From: Methanococcoides orientis | GTDB taxonomy: Archaea; Halobacteriota; Methanosarcinia; Methanosarcinales; Methanosarcinaceae | Reading direction: 5' to 3' | DNA: 64,000 nt | Assembly (NCBI RefSeq): GCF_021184045.1 | Contig: NZ_CP073710.1 | Span: 1,002,685-1,066,684, forward strand | Shown: positions 10,735 to 20,904 of the stretch, in pieces | Layout of the letters: every line of letters begins with the position of its first letter | Position numbering within the stretch: position 1 is the first letter of the stretch | Notes under the pieces: generated by a model | What the model saw: the letters and a program-made list of their open reading frames with translations, nothing else | What the model was told of the DNA's origin: nothing | The model's database searches: none | Translations under genes and position numbers: made by a program

Positions 10735-10829
10735 ATTAACAAAGACGTACCTACCATACAATCTTGCAATATTATAAAGCTATATTTTTAATTAATTTAT
10801 TTCTATAATGACAAAGCCATATATAATAT
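10735..10829 (-). promoter_or_regulatory. Promoter and conserved leader of the FN3-type protease gene
   Basis: A TATA box lies at 10819-10829 on the minus strand. It is followed by a leader block (10735-10790) that is nearly the same in front of the two neighbouring paralogues; it contains GTACCTACCATACA on the plus strand. The three genes are therefore probably under common control. The predicted start of transcription is near 10795. Confidence 0.6.
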
Positions 10830-10974
10830 TTGATGAAACTTACCTTTACAAGTGAAAATAAGCAGAAGTTTTTTAGTTGTTTTTAAAACGACCAAAATTC
10901 ATCAAAAGAGATATACGAATTTTGATTGGTAAATACACTGATCTTTGGTAGAAAATGGGGTATATAGCTCAGAT

Positions 10975-13900
10975 TTATTTTTTGTTCTTGTGAATTACAT
11001 CCGACAGAATTCCCGATTCTTCCATCTTTTTGAGCTTTTGTTCAATATCAACTGGCTGTATTTCATTTCCCTGAGCAGTAGGTATTCTTTCAGCAGACTG
11101 ATCAGATATATCCTGCAAATTTGTACTATCAGAAGCAGTTTCTTCTGTAACTTTTACCTCATCAAGGAAGTTGGCAACCCTATCCTTCGCTTTGATATGA
11201 TAGCCTTTGGTTACTCCAATATATGAAGTAGATAACACTATAAGCACCATGAGTATCGGTATTGCAAAATAGACTATATTTAGCTCCGAGTCAGTTGCTC
11301 CTTCAGATCTACTTACAACAATACCTGCATCATCTTCTAAAGCTAATGCTGGTTCCTCATTTATAGGTTCAGGAACCAGACTGCCTTCAGCAATAGCTTC
11401 TTCGCCGGCATCCAATGAAACCGGTTCAGTTTCTATGTATTCAATTATTGCAAAAGGTGAATGTAGATCACCAGAGGTAGACGTCTCATAGTAGATGTAC
11501 TCATCATCCTCATCTATCTTTTCCGTAGGCAAAACATGCCAGTCACCGCTACGATAAATGCTTAGTTTTACAGAATATTCCGAAACTCCGTTATCTTCAA
11601 GCCAGGTACTATTCACTCTGAATCCTACATCAGAAGTTGTCAAACTGCTCTTAAGCCTATCATCGCCAACCCATATATTGATGTTCTTGTACACCCTGCC
11701 TTCTGTCGGATTTGATGCCATTGAAGATGTTGATTTAAGAGACTCAACTATAGCCTTTACTTCACCCATATTCAGGTCTGTTGAGATATTGATGTAAGTA
11801 ATGTCAATGCCTTCATTCCTAAATGTAAATGACCTCTCCAAATCTTTTATCATATGTCTGACTGCAACATCTTTCACAGCTATGTTATCATAGTCTTCAG
11901 CTGTGGTGCTGCTGCCACCACCACCACCTCCGCCACTGGAGGAACTACTGCTAGGACTTGATTTTGTAACAGTGATATAATTCAACTTTTCAATATTATC
12001 AAAAAATTCTGGATTACTGGCGTTTAAAGAAACATTGTAATTACCTTCCGCAGTGTAAGTGTGAGATGGATTTTGTAGAGTTGAAGTGCTGCCATCACCA
12101 AAGTTCCACAACCAGTTGGTAGCATTAGCAGACTGGTCTGTGAAAACTACTGTTAAAGGATAATCGCCTGATCTCGGAGTTGCTGTGAAATCAGCAACTG
12201 GCAGGATTGGAACGGCAGTCACATTGATATGATCGGTCTTGACTTCGGAAGATGTGCCATTGAGATTACTGACAGTGAGATTGACAGTGTACAAACCAAT
12301 CGTATCATAGGTATGAACAATGTTCTGAGTGGAATAATCTTCAGTACCGTCATTATCAATATCCCAGGACCAGGACGTTGCACTACTTGAAAGATCAGTG
12401 AAAGCTACGGTAAGTGGGACATGACCTTCAGTTACATTAGAACTGAAATCAGCAACTGGCAGGATTGGAACGGCAGTCACATTGATATGATCGGTCTTGA
12501 CTTCGGAAGATGTGCCATTGAGATTACTAACAGTGAGATTGACAGTGTACAGACCAATCGTATCATAGGTATGAACAATGTTCTGAGTGGAATAATCTTC
12601 AGTACCGTCATTATCAATATCCCAGGACCAGCTACTTGCACTACTTGAAAGATCAGTGAAAGCTACAGTAAGTGGGACATGACCTTCAGTGGTATTAGAA
12701 CTGAAATCAGCAACCGGCAGGATTGGAACGGCAGTCACATTGATATGATCGATCTTGACTTCGGAAGATGTGCCATTGAGATTACTAACAGTGAGATTGA
12801 CAGTGTACAGACCAATCGTATCATAGGTATGAACAATGTTCTGAGTGGAATAATCTTCAGTACCGTCATTATCAATATCCCAGGACCAGGACGTTGCACT
12901 ACTTGAAAGATCGGTGAAAGCTACAGTAAGTGGGACATGACCTTCAGTTACATTCGAGCTGAAATCAGCAACCGGCAGGATTGGAACGGCAGTCACATTG
13001 ATATGATCGGTCTTGACTTCGGAAGATGTGCCATTGAGATTACTGACAGTGAGATTGACAGTGTACAGACCAATCGTATCATAGGTATGAACAATGTTCT
13101 GAGTGGAATAATCTTCAGTACCGTCATTATCAATATCCCAGGACCAGCTACTTGCACTACTTGAAAGATCAGTGAAAGCTACAGTAAGTGGGACATGACC
13201 TTCAGTTACATTCGAGCTGAAATCAGCAACCGGCAGGATTGGAACGGCAGTCACATTGATATGATCGGTCTTGACTTCGGAAGATGTGCCATTGAGATTA
13301 CTGACAGTGAGATTGACAGTGTACAGACCAATCGTATCATAGGTATGAACAATGTTCTGAGTGGAATAATCTTCAGTACCGTCATTATCAATATCCCAGG
13401 ACCAGCTACTTGCACTACTTGAAAGATCAGTGAAAGCTACAGTAAGTGGGACATGACCTTCAGTGGTATTAGAACTGAAAGCAGCAACCGGCAGGATTGG
13501 AACGGCAGTCACATTGATATGATCGGTCTTGACTTCGGAAGATGTGCCATTGAGATTACTGACAGTGAGATTGACAGTGTACAAACCAATCGTATCATAG
13601 GTATGAACAATGTTCTGAGTGGAATAATCTTCAGTACCGTCATTATCAATATCCCAGGACCAGGACGTTGCACTACTTGAAAGATCAGTGAAAGCTACGG
13701 TAAGTGGGACATGACCTTCAGTTACATTAGAACTGAAATCAGCAACTGGCAGGATTGGAACGGCAGTCACATTGATATGATCGGTCTTGACTTCGGAAGA
13801 TGTGTCATTGAGATTACTGACAGTGAGATTGACAGTGTACAAACCAATCGTATCATAGGTATGGATAATGTTCTGAGTGGAATAATCTTCAGTACCGTCA

Positions 13901-16680
13901 TTATCAATATCCCAGGACCAGCTACTTGCACTACTTGAAAGATCAGTGAAAGCTACAGTAAGTGGGACATGACCTTCAGTGGTATTAGAACTGAAAGCAG
14001 CAACCGGCAGGATTGGAACGGCAGTCACATTGATATGATCAGTCTTGACTTCGGAAGATGTGCCATTGAGATTACTGACAGTGAGATTGACAGTGTACAG
14101 ACCAATCGTATCATAGGTATGAGCAATGTTCTGAGTGGAATAATCTTCAGTACCGTCATTATCAATATCCCAGGACCAGCTACTTGCACTACTTGAAAGA
14201 TCAGTGAAAGCTACAGTAAGTGGGACATGACCTTCAGTTACATTCGAGCTGAAATCAGCAACCGGCAGGATTGGAACGGCAGTCACATTGATATGATCGG
14301 TCTTGACTTCGGAAGATGTGCCATTGAGATTACTGACAGTGAGATTGACAGTGTACAGACCAATCGTATCATAGGTATGAACAATGTTCTGAGTGGAATA
14401 ATCTTCAGTACCGTCATTATCAATATCCCAGGACCAGCTACTTGCACTACTTGAAAGATCAGTGAAAGCTACGGTAAGTGGGACATGACCTTCAGTGGTA
14501 TTAGAACTGAAAGCAGCAACCGGATAGATAGCAGCAGATTCTGGATATAGTCCCCCTGACATAACAATTGCAAATGGCTGTGGCCCATTCGGAACATCTG
14601 TGCCATTTACTGTTATTGTATATAACCCAATAGAAGGCGATAGCACTTCGACCTGTTCGACATTATTTATATAATCAGATTGACTTCCACCATTTCCTAA
14701 GTAGGTGCTGCCTGGCCCTATCACAGTTAGATCCAAATCGTTAACCAAATCATATGTTGCAGCTTCAAATTTAGGATAATCAGTCCACACAACCGTTACT
14801 TTAAGTGGTTCAGAACTGCTACCAACATAGTAATTAATGTTCCAAGATTCAGATGTACTTAAGCTAATAGTACTGGATGTATCATTATAATATATCTTTC
14901 GAGGGGACTTTGGGAAAAGTGATTCCTCGATGTTCACACGCCCCCATCCCTGCGCTCCATCGGGACGTATTTGTATTTCCTGTGTAGAAGCTGAGCCATA
15001 TTGCCCGGGCGTCATATTATAGGCACCGTTTATTATCGTAGCTTTAAGTAAGGCTGCAGATGGTGTTATGCTTTCATATTCGACATAATATTGCCTCACA
15101 AGTGCAGCAGAACCTGCAACAATAGGAGTAGACATACTTGTACCACCACTATAACGGTAATAAGCATCGTAATCTCCCCATAATTGTCCAGTTGCCACGC
15201 TTGAATTTGTGGATATGACAAATGTACCTGGTGCTACAACATCAGGTTTAATACGACCATCATCAGTAGGCCCTCTACTGCTAAATGCTGCAAGACCTTC
15301 GATATTATCTGCCATTTTGTCACTGTATATTGGTCCTACCGGAAAATCAAGCGGCCAGCTACCACCATATGTATTAGTTATACTCACCCTGTTGTTTTCC
15401 GATGCGCCAACCGTCAAACAATTCTTTGCCGTTGCAGGTGATCCAATGGAATCAGGGTCTACTATTCCATCAGAGTCTGAGTCCTCACCATTGTTCCCTG
15501 CAGAGAACAGAATCAGCATATCCGGATGTTCCCACGCGAAGAGATCAACATTGCGTGAATCTACAGTATATTCACCATCTAACGGTGCTCCCCAACTGTT
15601 TGTATGAATTCTTGCATTCAAATCATATGCCTGTTGGAAAAGATATGAAAGGTTTGCAGGAATTCCACCAAGACTTTCATCTGCATCTTCAACAGCCTGA
15701 AAAACAAGTCGTGCTTCTGGTGCCATTCCCTTGAATTGGCCACTCGAGTTAGAACCGTCTCCAAGGACAGAGCCTGCAACATGAGTTCCGTGTCCAGTGT
15801 AAATGTCTGCTGCACCGTTATCAGAAAGATCTATCAATGCATTGATCCTACCTTCAAGATCATCATGCATTGAACTATCATCGACACCAGTATCCAATCC
15901 AGTATCTGCCACTGCTACGATCTGGCCACTACCGGTTAATCCATGCGTATCCTGAACATAAGAAACGTTGATTATACCAGCTGCAACATCATTCAATATC
16001 ACAGGCTGCACATATTTTTCTATCCAGCTGATCCCATCCAAAGCTGCAATATAAGAAATATTCATTTTATTGATCCTGACTCTTATTATATCCCCAGAAT
16101 CATCAACTATTTCACCGCCAAGTCCGGTAATCTCATTAAAAATATGCTCATTGTCCTTTGAATCGAAGAGCATCACAATTATATCTACCTGACCAGCATC
16201 TTCAGAAATAGAGGAGAGCCCCGGGCTGATCCTGTATGATGGATAATATAGACCTACCCATTGTACAGAGTCAAGATTCTCGACTTCGGTTTTGACTGAA
16301 GAATTCATGCGTATAATAAAAGCATTGTTCGGTACATAATCAAAAATAACTGCACCAGTATCTCTTACATCCTGTTTCCAGTCTTCAAGTACATATCCTT
16401 TAAACTGAACTATATAATATTCATCGGAAGTTGAAGAAGAAGTGCTTTCCATAGTTGACATACTGGAAACAGAAGTAACTTCTTCTGTGTTGAATTGTAC
16501 AGCTTTAAGTAGGATATATCTTCCATCATTAGAAATCGCGGAAACAGAACTGCTGCTATGATCAAAACCACTTTCAGTAGTATTTTCCGGCAATGTTGTT
16601 CCTGAAGCTAATGTTAGCACGGAAAATAATGTTGCAATCACTAAAAGCATAGTGAAAAGCCAGATAGTTTTACTCTGCAA
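10975..16680 (-). CDS. Subtilisin-like surface protease with ten PKD domains and PGF-pre-PGF domain
   Basis: A 1901-residue secreted protease. Order: signal peptide (1-27), propeptide, S8 domain with Asp259, His297 and Ser515, a beta-rich P-type segment (to about 715), nine almost identical 86-residue PKD repeats (about 720-1494), one divergent PKD (WLWNFGDGST), a Ser/Gly linker, a PGF-pre-PGF domain, a membrane helix (IPILMVLIVLSTSYIG) and a Lys-ending cytoplasmic tail of about 75 residues. PKD domains usually bind surface polymers or proteins, so it should digest extracellular or cell-wall protein at the surface. Start is TTG, preceded by GGTG. Its target is unknown. It is a close paralogue of the genes on both sides. 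Confidence 0.93.
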   Translation of the reverse strand: MQSKTIWLFTMLLVIATLFSVLTLASGTTLPENTTESGFDHSSSSVSAISNDGRYILLKAVQFNTEEVTSVSSMSTMESTSSSTSDEYYIVQFKGYVLEDWKQDVRDTGAVIFDYVPNNAFIIRMNSSVKTEVENLDSVQWVGLYYPSYRISPGLSSISEDAGQVDIIVMLFDSKDNEHIFNEITGLGGEIVDDSGDIIRVRINKMNISYIAALDGISWIEKYVQPVILNDVAAGIINVSYVQDTHGLTGSGQIVAVADTGLDTGVDDSSMHDDLEGRINALIDLSDNGAADIYTGHGTHVAGSVLGDGSNSSGQFKGMAPEARLVFQAVEDADESLGGIPANLSYLFQQAYDLNARIHTNSWGAPLDGEYTVDSRNVDLFAWEHPDMLILFSAGNNGEDSDSDGIVDPDSIGSPATAKNCLTVGASENNRVSITNTYGGSWPLDFPVGPIYSDKMADNIEGLAAFSSRGPTDDGRIKPDVVAPGTFVISTNSSVATGQLWGDYDAYYRYSGGTSMSTPIVAGSAALVRQYYVEYESITPSAALLKATIINGAYNMTPGQYGSASTQEIQIRPDGAQGWGRVNIEESLFPKSPRKIYYNDTSSTISLSTSESWNINYYVGSSSEPLKVTVVWTDYPKFEAATYDLVNDLDLTVIGPGSTYLGNGGSQSDYINNVEQVEVLSPSIGLYTITVNGTDVPNGPQPFAIVMSGGLYPESAAIYPVAAFSSNTTEGHVPLTVAFTDLSSSASSWSWDIDNDGTEDYSTQNIVHTYDTIGLYTVNLTVSNLNGTSSEVKTDHINVTAVPILPVADFSSNVTEGHVPLTVAFTDLSSSASSWSWDIDNDGTEDYSTQNIAHTYDTIGLYTVNLTVSNLNGTSSEVKTDHINVTAVPILPVAAFSSNTTEGHVPLTVAFTDLSSSASSWSWDIDNDGTEDYSTQNIIHTYDTIGLYTVNLTVSNLNDTSSEVKTDHINVTAVPILPVADFSSNVTEGHVPLTVAFTDLSSSATSWSWDIDNDGTEDYSTQNIVHTYDTIGLYTVNLTVSNLNGTSSEVKTDHINVTAVPILPVAAFSSNTTEGHVPLTVAFTDLSSSASSWSWDIDNDGTEDYSTQNIVHTYDTIGLYTVNLTVSNLNGTSSEVKTDHINVTAVPILPVADFSSNVTEGHVPLTVAFTDLSSSASSWSWDIDNDGTEDYSTQNIVHTYDTIGLYTVNLTVSNLNGTSSEVKTDHINVTAVPILPVADFSSNVTEGHVPLTVAFTDLSSSATSWSWDIDNDGTEDYSTQNIVHTYDTIGLYTVNLTVSNLNGTSSEVKIDHINVTAVPILPVADFSSNTTEGHVPLTVAFTDLSSSASSWSWDIDNDGTEDYSTQNIVHTYDTIGLYTVNLTVSNLNGTSSEVKTDHINVTAVPILPVADFSSNVTEGHVPLTVAFTDLSSSATSWSWDIDNDGTEDYSTQNIVHTYDTIGLYTVNLTVSNLNGTSSEVKTDHINVTAVPILPVADFTATPRSGDYPLTVVFTDQSANATNWLWNFGDGSTSTLQNPSHTYTAEGNYNVSLNASNPEFFDNIEKLNYITVTKSSPSSSSSSGGGGGGGSSTTAEDYDNIAVKDVAVRHMIKDLERSFTFRNEGIDITYINISTDLNMGEVKAIVESLKSTSSMASNPTEGRVYKNINIWVGDDRLKSSLTTSDVGFRVNSTWLEDNGVSEYSVKLSIYRSGDWHVLPTEKIDEDDEYIYYETSTSGDLHSPFAIIEYIETEPVSLDAGEEAIAEGSLVPEPINEEPALALEDDAGIVVSRSEGATDSELNIVYFAIPILMVLIVLSTSYIGVTKGYHIKAKDRVANFLDEVKVTEETASDSTNLQDISDQSAERIPTAQGNEIQPVDIEQKLKKMEESGILSDVIHKNKK
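12199..14521 (-). repeat. Nine tandem 258-bp PKD-coding repeats
   Basis: Nine direct repeats of exactly 258 bp encode PKD domains starting PVA(A/D)FSSN(T/V)TEGHV. Only a few positions vary: A or D, T or V, SASS or SATS, and single substitutions such as NDTSS and EVKIDH. The variants occur in shuffled combinations. Such near identity, silent sites included, indicates very recent expansion or continuing homogenisation. The copy number may vary between strains and could be mis-assembled from short reads. Confidence 0.95.
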
Positions 16681-16785
16681 CTCAACACCTTCTTATTAAC
16701 AAAGAAGTACCCACCATACATCCTTGTAATGTTGGAAAGCCGTATTTCTATCAATTAATTCTATACTTCCAACGACATATATACT
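16681..16785 (-). promoter_or_regulatory. Promoter and conserved leader of the PKD-type protease gene
   Basis: The TATA box is at 16776-16785 (minus strand). The leader at 16681-16762 shares long identical stretches with those at 10735 and 17868, including the GTACCCACCATACAT block. It is stronger in identity to the 17868 leader than to the 10735 one. Confidence 0.65.
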
Positions 16786-16844
16786 CTTTCGTGAATTAAA
16801 TTTTGCCAGTCAAACCTATCAAAATTAGGATTAATAGTTCCTAT

Positions 16845-17867
16845 TTATTTTTTATGTTTGTAAACAATATCTGAGATAATGTTAGAATCTTTCAGCGCCT
16901 TGATCTTCTGTTCAATATCAATTAACTGAATTTCATCCACCTGGGTTCGAGTTATTGTTTCAGTGGATGGAATGGAAATTTCCTGACCATTCGTGCTATC
17001 TGAAACAGTTCCAGAAACAGCATCCTCTGCAACTTGTTTTTCATCTTGAGGAGGAGGAGCACTACCTATTGCTTCAGCATGATATCCTTTTGTTTTACCA
17101 ACATACGAAGTGGATAGCACTATAAGCACTATAAGTGCCGGTATTGCAAACAATAATATATTTAAGTTCGAGTCAGTCGCTCCTTCAGATTCACTTGCAA
17201 CAATACTTGTGTCCCCTTCCAAAGCTAATGCCGACTCTTCATTTATAGGTTCAGAAACCAGATTTTCCCCAGCAATAGATCCTTCGCCGGCATTCAATGA
17301 AACTGCTTCATTTTCTATAGATTCAACTATTGCGAAGTGCGTACGCAGATCACCTGAGGTATTAGCCTCATAGTAGCTGTAATCATCATCCTCATCTATC
17401 TTTTCTGTGGGTAAAATGTCCCAGTTACCACTAAGAAAAATGCTTAGTTTTACAGATTGATCGGAAACATCGTTATCTTCCAGCCAGGTACGATTTACTC
17501 TGAATCCTACATCAGAAGTTATCAATCTGTGCTCAAGCTTGGTATCACCAACCCATATGTTGATGTTCTTGTACACTCGGCCTTCTGCCGGAGTTGATAC
17601 CATTGAAGAGGTCGAGTTTAGAGATTCCACTATTGCCTTTACATCCCCCACAGTCAGATCTGTTGAGATGTTGATATAAGTGATATCAATCCCCTCATTC
17701 CTAAAAGTAAATGATTTCTCAACATCCCTTAGTACATATCTTACTGCAACATCTTTTTCATCTATATTCTCAAATGCTTCAGCCGTAGCATTACCTACTG
17801 ACAAAATCAAAAATGATGTTGCTATCACTAAAAAGATAGTGAAAAACCAGATATATTTATTCTTCAA
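16845..17867 (-). CDS. PGF-pre-PGF domain surface protein without protease domain
   Basis: A 340-residue protein: signal peptide (about 1-28), then directly a PGF-pre-PGF domain (VAVRYVLRDVEKSFTFRN ... VYKNINIWVGD), a membrane helix (NILLFAIPALIVLIVLSTSYVG) and a charged cytoplasmic tail ending SDIVYKHKK. Each part is closely similar to the ends of the PKD-type protease upstream, as if the protease and repeat region had been deleted from a duplicate. It could act as an anchor or partner for its paralogues; that is inference. The start is TTG with a GGGGG-rich site before it, as in the other two genes. Confidence 0.85.
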   Translation of the reverse strand: MKNKYIWFFTIFLVIATSFLILSVGNATAEAFENIDEKDVAVRYVLRDVEKSFTFRNEGIDITYINISTDLTVGDVKAIVESLNSTSSMVSTPAEGRVYKNINIWVGDTKLEHRLITSDVGFRVNRTWLEDNDVSDQSVKLSIFLSGNWDILPTEKIDEDDDYSYYEANTSGDLRTHFAIVESIENEAVSLNAGEGSIAGENLVSEPINEESALALEGDTSIVASESEGATDSNLNILLFAIPALIVLIVLSTSYVGKTKGYHAEAIGSAPPPQDEKQVAEDAVSGTVSDSTNGQEISIPSTETITRTQVDEIQLIDIEQKIKALKDSNIISDIVYKHKK

Positions 17868-17970
17868 CTCAACCCCCGCCTATTAACAAAGAAGTACCCA
17901 CCATACATTTTTGCAAATTAGAAAGCCTTGTTTTTATTAATTAATTCTATACTGTCAAACACATATATAG
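17868..17970 (-). promoter_or_regulatory. Promoter and conserved leader of the PGF-pre-PGF gene
   Basis: TATA box at 17961-17970 on the minus strand, then the same leader block as in the two protease genes (GTACCCACCATACAT at about 17894-17908). The remaining bases up to 18158 are AT-rich and must contain the divergent promoter of the P-type ATPase, which I could not place. Confidence 0.65.
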
Positions 17971-18158
17971 CCTTTCATAAAAAATAACTTTTTAATAATA
18001 TCAATATACTAAGCACCATTTCTTTAAAAATAGAAATTAATAATACCTACAGCTGATTTTTAAATAATCACATTAAGAAACTATAGACTCTAATAGAATT
18101 AAGGTATTCTAACAAAAAACCAAAAAGAATATCATCCTACAATAACACATAATTACCT

Positions 18159-20813
18159 ATGAGTGGGGAAATCAAATGGTATCGTGTGCCTGTCGATGAG
18201 GTTCTTACCTTACTGAACACCGATGAAGATGGTATTACTGCCGAAGAAGCAGAAATTCGACTTTCAAAGTATGGGTTCAATGAAGTTGAGGTAAAGGAGA
18301 AAGAGAGTCCCCTTCATCGATTTGCAAGACAATTCGCAAGCCCACTCATATATGTACTTCTTGCAGCCTCACTTGTCACATTCATTCTCGAGGAATATGC
18401 AGATATGGCAGTGATCCTCGGTGTTATCCTTGCCAATGCTTTAATAGGTTTCATTCAGGAAAGGAAAGCTGAAAATGCACTTGAGTCCCTTGCAAAGATG
18501 CTTGTGCCCGAAACAAGCATCCTAAGAGACGGGCAGAGGATGATAATACATAGCAGGGAACTTGTTGCAGGTGATATCGCAATAATGGAAGCAGGCGATA
18601 GGATCCCAGCAGACCTGCGGCTGATGTACGCAAAGAACCTTCGTATAGACGAATCCATGCTTACCGGTGAATCCACAGCTGTGGAGAAGAACATCGATCC
18701 TATAGAGACCAAAGGCCTTCCACTTGCAGAGCAGAAGAACATTGCATTTGGAGGCACACTGGTAACTCAGGGAAGCGGTCTTGGAATTGTGGTTGCTACG
18801 GGTTCTGAAAGCGAGATCGGAAAAATATCAGAACTCATCAGTAAAACAAAGAAGATCTCAACACCTCTTGTCAGGACTATCGACCAGATGGGAAAAACAC
18901 TTGCTGTTGTGATCCTGGGACTGGCAATACTGACATTTATTATCGGAAGGCTCAGGGGATTCGATGATCTGGATATATTCTTCGCCTCTGTGAGCCTGGC
19001 AGTTGCAGCCATTCCGGAAGGCCTGCCTGCACTTATTACCATCTCCCTGGCATTCGGAATAAAGCGAATGGCATCCCGAAATGCAATAATCCGGACAATG
19101 CCTGCTGTCGAAAGCCTTGGTTCGGCCACAGTAATCTGTTCTGACAAGACCGGTACGCTTACCAAGAACGAGATGACGGTAAGGAATATCTACACTCTGG
19201 AAGGAAAGTTCGATGTCAGCGGTGTCGGATATACCACAGAAGGAGATCTCGAGCTCCAGGGGAAGAAGATCGATCCGTTTGAGCATCCCGCATTGATGGA
19301 GACGCTCAAAGCCGGAGCACTATGTAATGACGCTTACCTAAGGGAAGAAGGTGGTATAGATGGCGATCCCACCGAAGGAGCACTTCTTGTATCTGCCTCT
19401 AAAGCCGGAAAATTCTACATGCAAAGAGTTGATACCATACCCTTCGAATCTGAAGAAAGGTTTATGGCAACATTGCATCAGGATGAAGTAAAAAATAGCT
19501 GGATATATGTCAAGGGATCTCCTGAAAAACTTATCGAACTTTGCAGCCATCAGTTCAGTGGAAAAGAACTGTCACCTATCGACCCGGAAAAGTTCCTTAC
19601 AGCTGCAGAGGACATGGCATCTGAAGGTCTCAGGGTCATTGCAACAGCATACCGGAAATTAGAATCTGGAAAGGATGAGATCGAAGAGGAGGATACAAAG
19701 GACCTCATATTCCTTGGCCTGCAGGGAATGATCGATCCTCCAAGGGAAGAAGTTAAAAGATCCATCTTCAAGTGCAATAATGCCGGCATCAGGGTGATAA
19801 TGATAACAGGAGATCATATCCTGACCGGTCACACGATCGCCAGGCAACTCGGCATACGAACTGATGGTGCCTTATCAGGAAGCGATATCCAGGGAATGTC
19901 AGATGAAGAGCTCACTGAAGCACTGAAAACAGTATCAGTCTTTGCAAGAACATCTCCTGAGGATAAATCAAGAATTGTTGGTCTGCTTAAACAAGAGGGT
20001 GAGGTCGTAGCAGTAACAGGAGATGGTATCAACGACGCTCCAGCACTTGAGAATGCTGATATTGGTGTCGCCATGGGGAAGTCAGGTACAGAAGTTGCAA
20101 AGGATGCATCCGATATGGTACTTGCAGATGATAATTTTGCATCCATTGTAAATGCTGTAGAAGAAGGAAGGAATGTCTACAGCAAGATACAGAAAGTCAT
20201 ACTCTGGACACTCCCTACAAATGCAGCAGAAGGATTAGCAGTGCTGGCAGCTGTTATTATTGGACTAAAGAATCCACCATTGCTCCCACTACACATTCTC
20301 TGGATCAATACGGTCACTGCATTGGGACTGGGAGTACCCATCACACTGGAACCGATGGAAAAAAAACTCCTGAACAGACCCCCAAGGCAACCAAATGAAC
20401 CACTTCTTCTTCCAGTTATAAAGCAAAGGATTGTCACCGTAGCATTGTTAATGGTAACTGCTACATTTTTGCTATACTTCTTTGAGATGATGCGGAACGG
20501 CAGGGATAGCAACACTGCTCAGACAATAGCACTCAACACAATAGTCTTCTTCGAGATATTCTATCTTTTCAACTGTAAGTCCATCTATGAGAATGTATTC
20601 AGAGAACTTTTCTCTAATAAATTCATGCTGATGGGGATAGCACTGGTGGTATCTCTTCAGGTTTTCATTACATACAACCCTACAATGAATGCGATCCTTA
20701 AGACAAGCCCCATTGACCCTATGGACTGGGTGATAATAGTAATTACCGCAAGCTCGGTCTTCTTCCTGATAGAACTGGAGAAGTATGTGAAAAAGAAAAG
20801 AAAAGAAAAATGA
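18159..20813 (+). CDS. P2-type cation-transporting ATPase
   Basis: An 884-residue P-type ATPase. It shows an N-terminal cation ATPase domain, the actuator motif LTGES, the PEGLP bend in M4, phosphorylation site Asp329 in CSDKTGTLT, the KGSPE nucleotide-binding motif, TGDGINDAPAL, and about ten membrane segments. The PEGLP motif puts it in the P2 group, which moves Ca2+, Na+/K+ or H+. M5 and M6 (TNAAEGLA, LWINTVTALGLG) resemble archaeal and mycobacterial CtpF-like pumps more than classical SERCA, so the ion cannot be decided from sequence. It lies alone between the surface protein genes and a GATT repeat. Confidence 0.92.
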   Translation: MSGEIKWYRVPVDEVLTLLNTDEDGITAEEAEIRLSKYGFNEVEVKEKESPLHRFARQFASPLIYVLLAASLVTFILEEYADMAVILGVILANALIGFIQERKAENALESLAKMLVPETSILRDGQRMIIHSRELVAGDIAIMEAGDRIPADLRLMYAKNLRIDESMLTGESTAVEKNIDPIETKGLPLAEQKNIAFGGTLVTQGSGLGIVVATGSESEIGKISELISKTKKISTPLVRTIDQMGKTLAVVILGLAILTFIIGRLRGFDDLDIFFASVSLAVAAIPEGLPALITISLAFGIKRMASRNAIIRTMPAVESLGSATVICSDKTGTLTKNEMTVRNIYTLEGKFDVSGVGYTTEGDLELQGKKIDPFEHPALMETLKAGALCNDAYLREEGGIDGDPTEGALLVSASKAGKFYMQRVDTIPFESEERFMATLHQDEVKNSWIYVKGSPEKLIELCSHQFSGKELSPIDPEKFLTAAEDMASEGLRVIATAYRKLESGKDEIEEEDTKDLIFLGLQGMIDPPREEVKRSIFKCNNAGIRVIMITGDHILTGHTIARQLGIRTDGALSGSDIQGMSDEELTEALKTVSVFARTSPEDKSRIVGLLKQEGEVVAVTGDGINDAPALENADIGVAMGKSGTEVAKDASDMVLADDNFASIVNAVEEGRNVYSKIQKVILWTLPTNAAEGLAVLAAVIIGLKNPPLLPLHILWINTVTALGLGVPITLEPMEKKLLNRPPRQPNEPLLLPVIKQRIVTVALLMVTATFLLYFFEMMRNGRDSNTAQTIALNTIVFFEIFYLFNCKSIYENVFRELFSNKFMLMGIALVVSLQVFITYNPTMNAILKTSPIDPMDWVIIVITASSVFFLIELEKYVKKKRKEK

Positions 20814-20820
20814 ATTGTTT

Positions 20821-20890
<70 letters not shown>

Positions 20891-20904
20891 AAGGAACTCA
20901 TTTG

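Noticed and set aside
12421-14454. Eight near-identical 75-codon plus-strand frames spaced 258 bp
   Set aside because: They are the antisense of the PKD repeats; identity follows from the repeat array.
12199-14521. CRISPR-like periodicity
   Set aside because: The units are 258 bp, contiguous and in frame, with no short repeats and no unique spacers.
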